Below, piece by piece: positions 51,001 to 59,886 of a stretch of DNA of 64,000 nucleotides. The DNA lies in NCBI RefSeq assembly GCF_000340215.1, contig NW_006921535.1:2631122-2695121 (forward strand), read 5' to 3'. The DNA is from Pseudocercospora fijiensis CIRAD86 (Eukaryota; Ascomycota; Dothideomycetes; Mycosphaerellales; Mycosphaerellaceae). The notes under the pieces were generated by a model. It saw only the letters and a list, made by a program, of their open reading frames with translations, made no database searches and was not told the origin of the DNA. A program made the translations under genes and the position numbers. Every line of letters starts with the position of its first letter. Within the stretch, counting starts at the first letter, position 1.

Positions 51001-51695
51001 ACGATACTATAGTATAGCAATATATTCGAAGACTCTTTCGCAACCTTAACTAAGAAGGCTCCTTATATATGCTCGAGAACTATTTAAAGCAGTATCGTAA
51101 GGATGTAGCGTCGGTATACTCTAAGATATTAAGTAAGGTTATTCGCCTCGAGTAGGAACGTTTCGGGGAGAAATTATTCTTTAAGGCCCTTATATAGTCT
51201 TTAAAAGACTAGAGTTATATCCTAAACAATAGCGGAGATCGGTATATGCGCCTAAACTAGGATAATTTCTACCGATATTAGCCTACGCCTAACGCTAGGG
51301 AGGAGTTTGACTAGGGAGGCTAGGGATTTATATACTAATAGGAACCTAGTAAGGCAGACCTTCCTACTAACTAGCGGCAGTCTAGCGCCCCTTTAGCGAA
51401 ACCTGCTACCTACGCTTCGAAGGTCTCTACTCCTAGTAGAGTACTCCCGAACGTTAACTCCTAGCAGCTTAGTACCCCTAAGAAACAGCCTCCTTAGCTA
51501 TCTTCTTTAAAGCAGCCTGCGAACCCTATAGCTAATCCGAATAAGCGACAGACCCGCTAGGACATACGGGCTAAGGCGACGCGGACCTAGGCTCTTATCG
51601 ACTAATTTAACTAGTAGGGGCGAGGAGGCAATTATAGCGGCTAGGGCCGTAGAGGTAACTATAGTAGACTAGCGACTCGTAGTAGAAAGAAATAA
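48060..51695 (+). pseudogene. D accessory ORF, about 1,200 codons, no recognised family
   Basis: Frame 0 is protein-like from about 48,060 (possibly from 47,650) to TAA 51693-51695. The N-terminal part reads YNILLE.VQYLQSANLS and FIKGTELTYYRLKEALFKGLPKEIG. A Ser/Arg-rich linker lies near 49,140-49,400. The long middle (49,500-51,200) includes FRIVVRFRGKVGRE, CRGDPVY.LLYGLTCPNYALN and NYNIHCLNTKIEN. The C-terminus is Ser/Pro/Gln-rich and ends in Arg/Gly motifs (GRGGNYSG.GRRGNYSRLA). No protease, RT, integrase or membrane segment is seen. The basic RGG tail suggests RNA binding, by inference only. I see no clear similarity to the accessory ORF of E. Confidence 0.65.
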
Positions 51696-51701
51696 GTAAT
51701 A

Positions 51702-51730
51702 GGGTATAGTAGCTAGCTAGCTAGGATACC
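51702..51730. repeat. (GCTA)n palindrome at the end of the D third ORF
   Basis: GGGTATAGTAGCTAGCTAG then CTAGGATACC, seven bases after the stop. Confidence 0.8.
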
Positions 51731-51825
51731 GTTATAGGATAGTCGGTTTAGTTTCTTTGCGTATTTAAGGTTTTTTAGTCCGGGAGGTAAGGAAGCGTTA
51801 GTCTAAGGGCAGACTTCTTAGTCCG

Positions 51826-51835
51826 GGAGGGAAAA
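51826..51835 (+). promoter_or_regulatory. D polypurine tract
   Basis: GGAGGGAAAA directly abuts the TG of the 3' LTR. A similar GGGAGGTAAGGAAG lies about 45 bases upstream. Confidence 0.75.
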
Positions 51836-52177
51836 TGTAGTAGGGAAACCCGGCTTAGTATAGGTGTGCCTACTTGTACCCTCTTCCCCTGTTTTTGTAC
51901 CTTAGAATACACATCTACCTTTATAATTAGAATATATACATAATACAAGGAGACATAGCTACGACAATATACAGCAAGAGATATATAGGAAATGTACCTA
52001 ATCTAGCTGCAATATAGCCCTCCCTACGTCTATTCTCTTCTTTTTAATATTTACAACGCTTTCCCTTCGAAGTACACAATGCTACGCCGACCCCTCGTAG
52101 TTCACTAAGTACTAGGCCTACAGTATACAGTTCCCTATATATGTACCTCTACCTACGACCTACTCGTCCCGCCCACA
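51836..52177 (+). repeat. D 3' LTR (342 bp)
   Basis: TGTAGTAGGG to CGCCCACA, the same length as the 5' LTR, followed by TSD CTAT. Confidence 0.9.
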
Positions 52178-52755
52178 CTATTAAGAGGGTTTAAAAGATA
52201 CGAGAAATTCACGCTAAGATAGCTAACAAACTAGCAAAGGCCTAGGCCTATTAGAAGGCCTACTATAATAAACACTACCTTCTAATAACCTTTAAGCAAG
52301 GCGACCTAGTTATACTTAGTACGAAGAACCTCTGTATCCGCAAACACCCCTCGCCTAATAGCAAAACAAGGCCTAAACTCGCACTAAGGTACATTAGCCC
52401 TTTCCGTATCTAAGAACCTAGGGGCACCTAGGCCTATTAGTTATAGCTTCCACCTTATTATACTATCTATAACACCTTCTATATATCCCTCCTTAAGCCG
52501 TACTACTTGCGCAAAGGGGATGAAGCACCTGCTAAATCCGAGGACATACTAGCTAATAGTAAAGAACTGTAGTCTATAGAACGTATTCTAAAGCACCGGA
52601 CTAGGCAAGGCAAAAAGGAGTACCTCCTAAGATAGCAAGGCTATTCGCCTAAATAGGACTCGTAGGAAGATAAAGCCTCTTTTAAAGATATAACTAAGTT
52701 ATTAGATAAGTATTAGACTAGCGTAAAGGACAAGAAGAAGGCCAAAAGCTTATAA
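52178..52755 (+). pseudogene. C pol, 3' part: integrase C-terminus and chromodomain
   Basis: Resumes the integrase frame after D. GDLVILSTKNL (about 52,300) is the integrase C-terminal barrel. The chromodomain at about 52,565-52,690 reads SIERILKHRTRQGKKEYLLR then QGYSPK.DS.ED, with the aromatic Trp codons turned to TAG. TAA 52753-52755 follows KKKAKSL. Chromodomains of such integrases bind methylated histone H3 and steer insertion to heterochromatin. Confidence 0.85.
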
Positions 52756-52777
52756 TGTCCCTATTAAGGCCTAGGAC

Positions 52778-52800
52778 AATACTACCCCTAGGGTGTTATT
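52778..52800. repeat. Palindrome after the C pol stop
   Basis: AATACTACCCCTAGGGTGTTATT, 23 bases after the pol stop. The flanking GGACAATACT shows CA un-mutated, so the ancestral form was probably CAATGCT. Confidence 0.75.
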
Positions 52801-54007
52801 AGCTAACTAATTAGAGGCCGGCAAACTAGGACAATAAGACTATACTACTATAGTAAACGCGTACCGAGTGTTAACAAGCGCGCTATAACGCGTTAACTAT
52901 TCGCTACTCTTTTAGGAAACTACCTCTTTACTAACGCGCCCTACGAGGCCCTTCTCCTAGTACTTAAGTCCCCCTTTTGTTCCCTTATTCTATCGAGGCC
53001 TAGACAATCGGCGCGGCCGGCGCGGCTATATTAGTAACAGTATTGCGGAGTATGTTGCTACTTAAGAAAGGAAGGACACAGCTATATTAGTAACGGTGTT
53101 GCCGAGTTATTATTAGTTAAAGAAGGAAACTAGAAGAAGGTAAAGTTAGCGCTAAGACGACTAGCGCCGCTATTGTTAATATTACTTGCTATTGTCGCTA
53201 CGCCTATAGACACAACCTTACTTGCACTACGAGTCGGAGCGTACCCTACTAGCTAAGTTAAAAGAATAGCTATATTAAAGGTTTAATTAAAACTTTAATC
53301 AAAACTTTAAGCCGCTTAAAAGATTAAGCGACTAATAGACTAGCTAACTAAGGGCAAAACTATAGAGCTAAGTTAGCCGGGGTCGATCTTGCGGACAATA
53401 GGTTACTCCTCGATCTATCTAATCCTTTAAGCGAGGCGAACCTTAACTACTATACTTATAATAGCCTTTACCTATAGAAACCGGAGAACCGTGTTTTTTA
53501 AAAAGATAAGATAAGATTGACACTTAAAGGCTGCTAAACCTAACTAATTAGGGCTAGTGAAACTACGATAGTAAATAATAGCCCTCGTAATAACAAGAAT
53601 AATAACCCTTAGAAGCGGACAAACCCTCGGAAGCGGACATTGCTAGGTCTTTTAGAGTAGACGCAAAGAACTCGGAACGACATTACTTAGAGCGGAGGCA
53701 GTGCTACAATACCCCGTATACCTACCTATTGTAGTAGGGAAGGTACGCTCGTATTATAATTAGTCGATAGTCCTTAATTCTTATAGCCTTATATCCCTTT
53801 ACCTTATTATATATAAGGATAGCGCAGTTAGAGTTAGACATTGTGCTATATTAGAGGTAAGGTTTAATATAGTTATATAATTAGTAGTTGTACGTTCAAT
53901 TTAGCGCGGACTAAGCGGCTTATTAGACCTGCTAAGTTAGTAGCAATAGAGATCGAGGTTAGAATATAGACAGGCTATAAGGGCGCGGCCTTTAGAAGGG
54001 AAGCGTA
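52801..54007 (+). other. C 3' region between integrase and LTR
   Basis: Plus-strand counterpart of the A and B 3' regions: the GC palindrome GGCGCGGCCGGCGCGG at 53010-53025, paired GCTATATTAGTAACRGT units (about 53,025 and 53,080), TTTAA-rich tracts near 53,280-53,330, and a duplicated AAGCGGACA near 53,612-53,640. The polypurine tract CCTTTAGAAGGGAAGCG is at 53990-54006. Confidence 0.65.
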
Positions 54008-54204
54008 TATTAGAGCTAAAGAGGCTATACGTAATTAGTATATAATTAGGCCGAGTAAAGCTAGGGTCTTAGTGCCTTAGGCAGGGCTTGGCGCTTAGCG
54101 TTAGGCTAACTAGCCTGCCTTCCTCCCTCTCCTCCTAGATCTCTATCGAATACTACCTATACCTACTACTACTCTATCTACCTACTAATATAACCCTTCT
54201 TACA
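54008..54204 (+). repeat. C 3' LTR (197 bp)
   Basis: TATTAGAGCTAAAGAGG to CCTTCTTACA, followed by TSD GTTTT at 54205-54209. Confidence 0.9.
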
Positions 54205-55890
54205 GTTTTATAATTGTTCCTATATATATCCTCTACGAGACAGGTGCGTATAATAGCTAGTATAATATCGATAGTCTTACGCTATATAAGGCTAATAGTT
54301 AGTGCGGCGCTTATTCTTTTTTCGACTAACTAGAAGGTTAGCCTATAGGGGTAGCGTTAGCTGCTAAGAGATGCTTTCGGTACTTAGCGGTAGTACGGTC
54401 GACTCGGGCCTAATCCCTAGATTTGTCGTATTAGCCTAGCAGATAGCTAGTACTATCGCAATTAAAGCACTTCAATCTAGTTAGGAGGTTGCTATAGCTG
54501 CTATTAGTCGAGCGGTTAGCGTTATAAGGATACAAGCCCCTTCTACGGCCCCTATTACGGCCTCCTCTATATAGCCGTCGGCTACGACCTCTTCTACGGT
54601 CGTTACTATTCCTATTGTTAGCACTATTGTTTTAGGTAGAACCTTAGTTTCCTCCTCGGCTACGGTTACTACGGTTAGTACTAGCTAGTCGGATCCTCGA
54701 TTCTAGTTGTTACTAGAGCTAAATAGCTCGTTCGGCTGTTTCTACTTCGACTATAAATTAAATACGTATTAGATTAGCCTGTTCGAATATACGGCGGCGG
54801 TCTAATTTAAGGATAAGCTCCTACCTAAGTTTTAGGCGTATCTTAGAGATCTGTATAGAACTAGTCTTAGCTAGAAGGTCGTCCTCGAGGGTCTTTAAAT
54901 AGGCCTTAAATAAACGAGCCGATTAATTAGTCTTTTGTTTAGCCCGAAGGTACTAGTCCTAAGCGTATTGTTGCCTTAGTATAGGGTTTCTAAGGGTGTC
55001 TAGTATAATGGTTTTGTAGGTTTGCTGCTAAATAGCGGTCTAATTAGTAAGGGAGTTAAAGTGGTTATCCTAGGTACGCTTTAGGTCTCTATTAATGTAT
55101 TGCATAGTGTAGACGACTAGCGAATAGTCGTCTAGTAGGGCCCTTAGTGCATTCCGCTAGCCTAATTCACAATTACGCATATAATTATCACACTGCTTGC
55201 GGCTAGAGCTATTAAATACAGTATAGTCTTTAAGCTTAGCATTCTTCTTTTAAATAGAAGGTCCTACTACTAGTTCTAGTCTAGTAGTAGTTGTTAGGGC
55301 TTCCTATAGGCGGCGAATCTCGAGGAGGTTATCCTTTAGCTATTATTCTCAACATAGGGCAGTAAGCCTGTTTTGAGTAGCTTCTTAAAGTCTCCCTACT
55401 AGTTAAGGCCTAAAGGCTAGTTAGCTATATCGTCGATTAACAATGTTATTAAGAATATCGTTAACAGGCAATTCTAGATTATTACCTAGAATTACAGATT
55501 CTTCTCTAGTAGGCCCTACGGTAGGCTCTCTAGTAGTAGGCACTTTAGTAGGAGGCACTTTAGTAGGTACTTCGGTAGGCACTATGCTACTAGTATTGTC
55601 GTTGCTAGCGCTACTAGCGGCTCCGCGGTTGTTGTTTCGTAATAAACCGGCTATTATAAGGGATAACACTAATAATATATTGTTAGCCCCTAAGGTATAG
55701 ATATAGCGGAACTAGTAGATATCGGCTTAGTACGATTAACTTAGTGTAATAGGCCGTATAGAAGGCCTTGCTTAATAATTAGTACGGTTGTTTTAATAGA
55801 ATAGTACGTATAGGTCCCGTTCTTCGGGCGTAATATAGTTAGATTAGTCTTATACGTAGCTATACCGCTAAAAGCTTAAAATAAGAACTA
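54205..55890 (-). pseudogene. A gag and protease start
   Basis: Continues A after C. The protease N-terminus is at 54205-54325. Gag runs to about 55,890 with the knuckle near 54,460, Arg/Gly repeats near 54,540-54,640, and the Pro/Thr/Lys repeat at about 55,500-55,590 encoded on the minus strand. The plus-strand open frame at 55,443-55,700 is antisense to that repeat. Confidence 0.75.
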
Positions 55891-55926
55891 TCTAGCTACT
55901 GCCCTTAAAGGGTAGATCGAATACTA

Positions 55927-56115
55927 TATAAGAAGGGTTATGTTAGCAGGTAGATAGGGTAGTAGTAAATTAGTATAGTATTCGATAAGAAGCTAGGAGG
56001 AGAGGGAGGAAGGTAGGCAAGTTAGCCTATTACTAAGCGCCAAGCCCTGCCTAAGGCACTAAGACCCTAGCTTCACTTAGCCTAGTTACATGCTAATTAC
56101 ATATAGCCTCTAACA
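55927..56115 (-). repeat. A 5' LTR (189 bp)
   Basis: TATAAGAAGGGTTATG to CCTCTAACA, followed by TSD CCTGC at 56116-56120. Confidence 0.9.
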
Positions 56116-57395
56116 CCTGCCTTATATAGAAGCTCTTGTTCTTACGTAGGTATCCCTTAAAGTACTTTAGCTTAGCCTTCTACTTATTGTCCTTATCCTT
56201 CTCTTTAACCTAGTTATAAAGGCAGTAGTTTACTACGTTACATTTGCCTCGGTTCTTATATGCCTTCTTCTTACTAACACTAGTTACCTTAGCGTACGTC
56301 TTCGGTATACGGCTACTACTACGGCTCTTATTCTTGTTATTATTGTCTTTAGCTGCTTATAGAGCGGCATTAGCTTAGGGAGAAGCGGTATTAGCTTTAC
56401 CTGTTTCCTCGTAGATAATGCTAAATAATAACCCCTTCTTAGTAGAAGTACCTAGCATATTGCAGGCATATTCCCGTACTATACTAATAAGTTAGAGGAA
56501 GTGATTAGTATTAGGTAAGGCCTAATGCATTATATAGAGTCCTTTCCTATAGGTTTTATCTATATTAGTAACTGCTATATAGAGATAGACTACTATATTA
56601 TCTAGTTCTAAGTGCTATATACGTCTTATCTTCTTGTATAGATTAAGCTACTCCTTATACTACTATTCTAGATCCTTAACTTATCGTAACCCTATTAGGC
56701 GAGCTAGTTCCTTACTAACTATTGTTCTTTGCTATTATATATTTAGAGCAAGCTTGTCCTTTAGACGAACGAGTATAATACGCAGCGTTAGTATTATTAT
56801 ATTATTGTTATTAGTAATCTCTAAATAATAGCGTACGTCTATAGTAGTAGCTAGGTATTCGATAGACTTATTACGTACTAACCTAAATCGATTGTATTCC
56901 GCTAACTAGGCCCTATAGATGTCTATAGCTATTTTAACTCCTTACTAGTAAAGAGGATTAACTAGTATATATACTACGTCTAGTATAGGGGTTATAGGTT
57001 ACGCTAGTTCTACTAGTTTATTCGTATATAGATTAGTATATATCTAGGTTTCGTATCTAGTAAGATATGTCTTAGTTTGCTCGAACTAGCGGTCCTAGTC
57101 GTTCGGTCCTCGAAGGGTAATATATTTAGTACCGCTAAGGCGACTAGCCGATAAGAGAGCTATTATTAAAGATATACTAATCTTATAGACGCTTATAGAA
57201 GCTTAATTAAATAGTGTTTTTAGTGCTACTAAGACTACTAATTGTTATCTTATACTATAGAAGTCTCTAATACTACGGATTAAATTCCGGGCTTATAACT
57301 ATTACGTATAGCGTAGTAGATTACTTACGTAATACTGCCTTGCTAGCTGTTTAATATAGCTTCGTTAATTGCCTATATTCCTCTTGTTCTATAGT
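56116..57395 (-). pseudogene. H gag-like region (RIP-inactivated, probably 5' truncated)
   Basis: Minus-strand copia part upstream of integrase, resuming after A. A Lys-rich stretch with Cys residues (GKCNVVNYCLYN...VKEKDKDNK) near 56,180-56,260 may be the gag nucleic-acid-binding end. The rest is too decayed to define. It meets un-mutated DNA at about 57,400 without a recognisable LTR. Confidence 0.55.
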
Positions 57396-57399
57396 CTAA

Positions 57400-57982
57400 A
57401 ATACAGTGTGAAAATCCTTCTCCTGCCAAGAGGTCACGTGCTGTCATGTGACTGAGCTTACGCGTCACAGATGGAAGAGGAGACAGCGCGGCCTGACAAG
57501 GTTCGAGCTATTCCTGTTCCAAATTAGCGTGCGGACCCCTACTGAGAAACATCGATCATGCTGTGTGTTCTATCATGTTGCAATATTCATCGATAACTAT
57601 CGACATGAACGAAGTTCGGGAGTGGAACCTCCTACTCCGTGGAATTTGACACGAGCGGTGATGGACGTGTCGTGGACAGCAGGTCTGATCTCGAGCATCG
57701 AACGCAGAGCGCGTGTTGCCCCCACAGGCATGGCCTACTCCTGTCGCGTACTGAGACCTGGCCACACTTTCAGATCCTCAGAATCGCAGTGACCAAGCGG
57801 AGGCTGTATCGCGAGCATTTCAAAGCCTACATAAAACATTATGCCACCCAGAAACCTGTCCAGAACAACCAACTCCAGAGATTTCTATGTCCTCTCCCGT
57901 TCCCCACATGTATCATGTCCCAAATCCTCGCGTTGTGTTACTATTCCATTCCATTTGCACATTCACCTTCATCCTAGCCTCT
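57400..57982. other. Un-mutated 3' flank of the MetE-like gene
   Basis: CpA and TpG are normal again from about 57,398. Several overlapping open frames of up to 114 codons exist on both strands, but none has recognisable content or a dominant frame. This is most likely the 3' untranslated region and intergenic DNA. Confidence 0.5.
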
Positions 57983-59257
57983 TCAAATTCCCAGCTTCTC
58001 ACTAGCTATCCTAGTCCCCTTCAGTCGATTCGCAATCTTCAAGCCGGCTACCTCCCTCGCCCAATCCGGTCCTCCTTTCCCTCCCGAAACGCCTTTACTA
58101 AACCTAGGCTTCAAATCATCGCACCAACCGGCAAATCCACTGTCGTCCGTAGCACCAAGCTGGTCCAAACTGATCCATCTCGCAGCATCGACAAGGACAT
58201 CAGCAATCTCTTCCGGACTCTCGATTCTTGGATCCGTGGGATCCGTGACCCCGATGAATGCCACTTGTTTCACACCATTCGCGTCTCGTCGGAGAGATTG
58301 TCCGATTTGTTTCAACACAGCAGATTTGTCCTTTTCCGAAGTCATAGATATGAGGAAGTACCCAGCATTGATTTTGAAGAGGGCAGGTAAGAGTTTGGAG
58401 TAAGGGACCTCGAGACTATGTTGACTGTCACGATCTGAGCCGGGGGAGGTGTGGATTCCGATGTTCGTTCGCTCTACGCTGGTGAAACGCTCGAGGACGC
58501 GATTGATGAGGTTTATGAAAGTTGGGAGCAGGTCTGCTTCGGTCCAGGGACTTCGGACGTCTTTTTTGAGGGAGAGACGAAGTTCTTCGCAGTTGATCGA
58601 GACGCGTTGGGCGCCGGCGTCGAAGCAGCCTCGAATGTCTTTTACGCATTCGTGGATTAGGTCACGGAGGAAAGCTTCTTTGGGGTAGCCTGGGATCGAG
58701 GATTGATGGGGATAGAGGAGGTAGAGAGTGCCAGGTGATACGACTGAAGCCTTCATGAGATGACCCTCGGCGAAGGGTTTGGATTCTTGGAAGTTATCGT
58801 AAGCGTATCTTCGATATCGGAAGGGACCACTGATGAGGCGAGGCAGTTGGCGATGATGGCCGTCATCGTAGATGGCGAAGTACTGGCCGTCTAATGCAAG
58901 ATTATCTGGCATGCCTTTGCCGCTCAGTGTGTCCATGAGAGGATATGTGCAGAACGAAGAGCATTTCTGCTCGCCATCCGTAACGAACATCTCCCCGGCC
59001 TGTCCCATCAAGTCCAATGTATCCATGACAGCCCTGTCTTGTGCCGCTTCCAAGCGATCTCTCGATATTCGCCCATACTCAAAGTTCGCATAAGCTTGAT
59101 GGAGATAGTGTGGTCGAGGCAGACTGCCGACAAGTTCAGTGGGAATCATGGTGGGCAATTGAGTATCTCCCGACCAGTTCGATCCAGGAGAATCTGCTCG
59201 GAAGTGCAAGTTGCTATCTGGGACTTGTAATCTCAGCATTTTCCGCCGTGAAGACAT
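57983..59257 (-). CDS. MetE-like (cobalamin-independent methionine synthase family) protein, 424 aa
   Basis: Intact, intronless as read, from ATG 59257. Residues 43-49 VGSLPRP and 92-97 VTDGEQ match the N-terminus of the Meth_synt_2 family. Residues 215-230 (GAQRVSINCEELRLSL), 266-284 (IGIHTSPGSDRDSQHS...) and 367-380 (LGATDDSGFAGWCD) are the barrel motifs of the single-domain fungal branch. Family members I remember read HTC and DCG there; MetE uses these two Cys with a His and a Glu to bind the zinc that activates homocysteine. Here they are HTS (269-271) and DSG (372-374), so methyl transfer to homocysteine is doubtful. The roughly 40 residues before VGSLPRP look longer than usual; a downstream Met (residue 7 or 37) could be the start. 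Codon and dinucleotide use are normal, unlike all neighbours. A cytosolic role is inferred from the lack of a clear signal. Confidence 0.85.
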   Translation of the reverse strand: MSSRRKMLRLQVPDSNLHFRADSPGSNWSGDTQLPTMIPTELVGSLPRPHYLHQAYANFEYGRISRDRLEAAQDRAVMDTLDLMGQAGEMFVTDGEQKCSSFCTYPLMDTLSGKGMPDNLALDGQYFAIYDDGHHRQLPRLISGPFRYRRYAYDNFQESKPFAEGHLMKASVVSPGTLYLLYPHQSSIPGYPKEAFLRDLIHECVKDIRGCFDAGAQRVSINCEELRLSLKKDVRSPWTEADLLPTFINLINRVLERFTSVERTNIGIHTSPGSDRDSQHSLEVPYSKLLPALFKINAGYFLISMTSEKDKSAVLKQIGQSLRRDANGVKQVAFIGVTDPTDPRIESPEEIADVLVDAARWISLDQLGATDDSGFAGWCDDLKPRFSKGVSGGKGGPDWAREVAGLKIANRLKGTRIASEKLGI

Positions 59258-59885
59258 AGCCTCAGAGGCAGTTTAGTTTGAAGTGACTTCTCGCAAGCAA
59301 TGATCTGAAGAGGGCAAAGAACATGGGCATAAAGAATTGCCTTCTCCTTCTCCTTATCATATGCTTTCGCCCCATTGCTACGTTTCGAATTTCCGGAGTA
59401 CCTTCGATGGAAAGCGCCAGCTCCAGACCTTGAAGAGCGCGGACGGAAGAAGAAGCGACCCCGCGGTCTTGCTGGCTCGAGGCTCGAGGCTCGAGGATGT
59501 GGATGGGGTCGGTTGACGATAAAGTCTCGTACCTTGCAGGCCAAGGCGGAAGGGCATGCCTGTTCCCAGCATGGTGCCGGCATTGACGATAGTCTGAGGC
59601 TGCAGATCCTATAGGAATGCTCCCACGAGCCGACATTCAGTAAATCTTGTGGTCCATCATTGGCACACGAGCAAAGAGGCTCCAAAGCATTCGCCGTGCG
59701 GGTCCTTGTTGGAGCCGTGGTTGTTGCGTCGCCGCGTGGACGTCCGATGCGGTAAGACTGGCAAAGAGTGGCAAGTCGAAGCCCATGTAACCATGCCATG
59801 TTCTCTGTTTGGAGCGTGTGGTTGAACCAGCTTGGCTTGGCCGTTGAAAGCACAGTGACAGGTGTGTGTGGCACTGTGACACAGT
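59258..59885. other. Un-mutated upstream flank of the MetE-like gene
   Basis: Probably promoter and 5' untranslated region. It contains a short tandem CTCGAGG repeat at about 59,476-59,497. Overlapping minus-strand open frames (up to 213 codons, the longest overlapping the gene start) have no recognisable domains and I do not support them as genes. Confidence 0.5.
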
Positions 59886-59886
59886 A

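Larger units (their letters stand above)
38053..52177 (+). mobile_element. Element D: giant (14.1-kb) Ty3/gypsy-like LTR retrotransposon
   Basis: Two 342-bp LTRs (38053-38394, 51836-52177), a 4-bp TSD CTAT, leader, gag-protease, pol and a third long ORF, followed by a polypurine tract. RT (RPFVDDISIKGPKTRY) is closest to that of E. Four (GCTA)n palindromes lie in the leader and at the three ORF boundaries. It is about twice the size of the chromoviruses here, with no smaller insertion detected inside. It is the youngest layer on this branch. Confidence 0.9.
32930..54204 (+). mobile_element. Element C: chromovirus inserted in A protease, carries D
   Basis: 197-bp LTRs at 32930-33126 and 54008-54204, TSD GTTTT at 32925-32929 and 54205-54209. 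Without D it is about 7.15 kb. Its frames are the most legible of the family: gag in frame 0 and pol in frame 2 (mod 3), a -1 relation. Confidence 0.9.
15426..56115 (-). mobile_element. Element A: chromovirus (Ty3/gypsy), host of four insertions
   Basis: 189-bp LTRs at both ends and TSD CCTGC. Own sequence lies in 15426-17416, 24558-26128, 26318-27829, 32763-32929 and 54205-56115, about 7.12 kb after removing duplicated target sites, against 7,141 bp for intact-length copy B. Domain order on the minus strand: gag, protease, RT, RNase H, integrase, chromodomain, a 1.2-kb 3' region, PPT, LTR. Insertions are B, a solo LTR, a LINE, and C carrying D. Confidence 0.9.
11300..57395 (-). mobile_element. 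Element H: Ty1/copia retrotransposon, split by the 40.7-kb nest
   Basis: The left half (about 11,300-15,425) holds integrase, RT and RNase H on the minus strand; the right half (56,116-57,395) holds the upstream gag-like part on the same strand. The halves are separated by element A with its TSD CCTGC at 15421-15425 and 56116-56120. No 5' LTR was recognised at the right end, where the copy meets un-mutated DNA at about 57,400, so it may be truncated there. It is the oldest layer of the nest. Confidence 0.75.

Noticed and set aside
57448..57792. 114-codon plus-strand open frame beside the gene.
   Set aside because: Several overlapping frames of similar length and no domain; probably the chance openness of GC-balanced DNA.
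59233..59874. 213-codon minus-strand open frame upstream of the MetE-like gene.
   Set aside because: It overlaps the start of a well-supported gene, has competing frames on both strands and no recognisable content.
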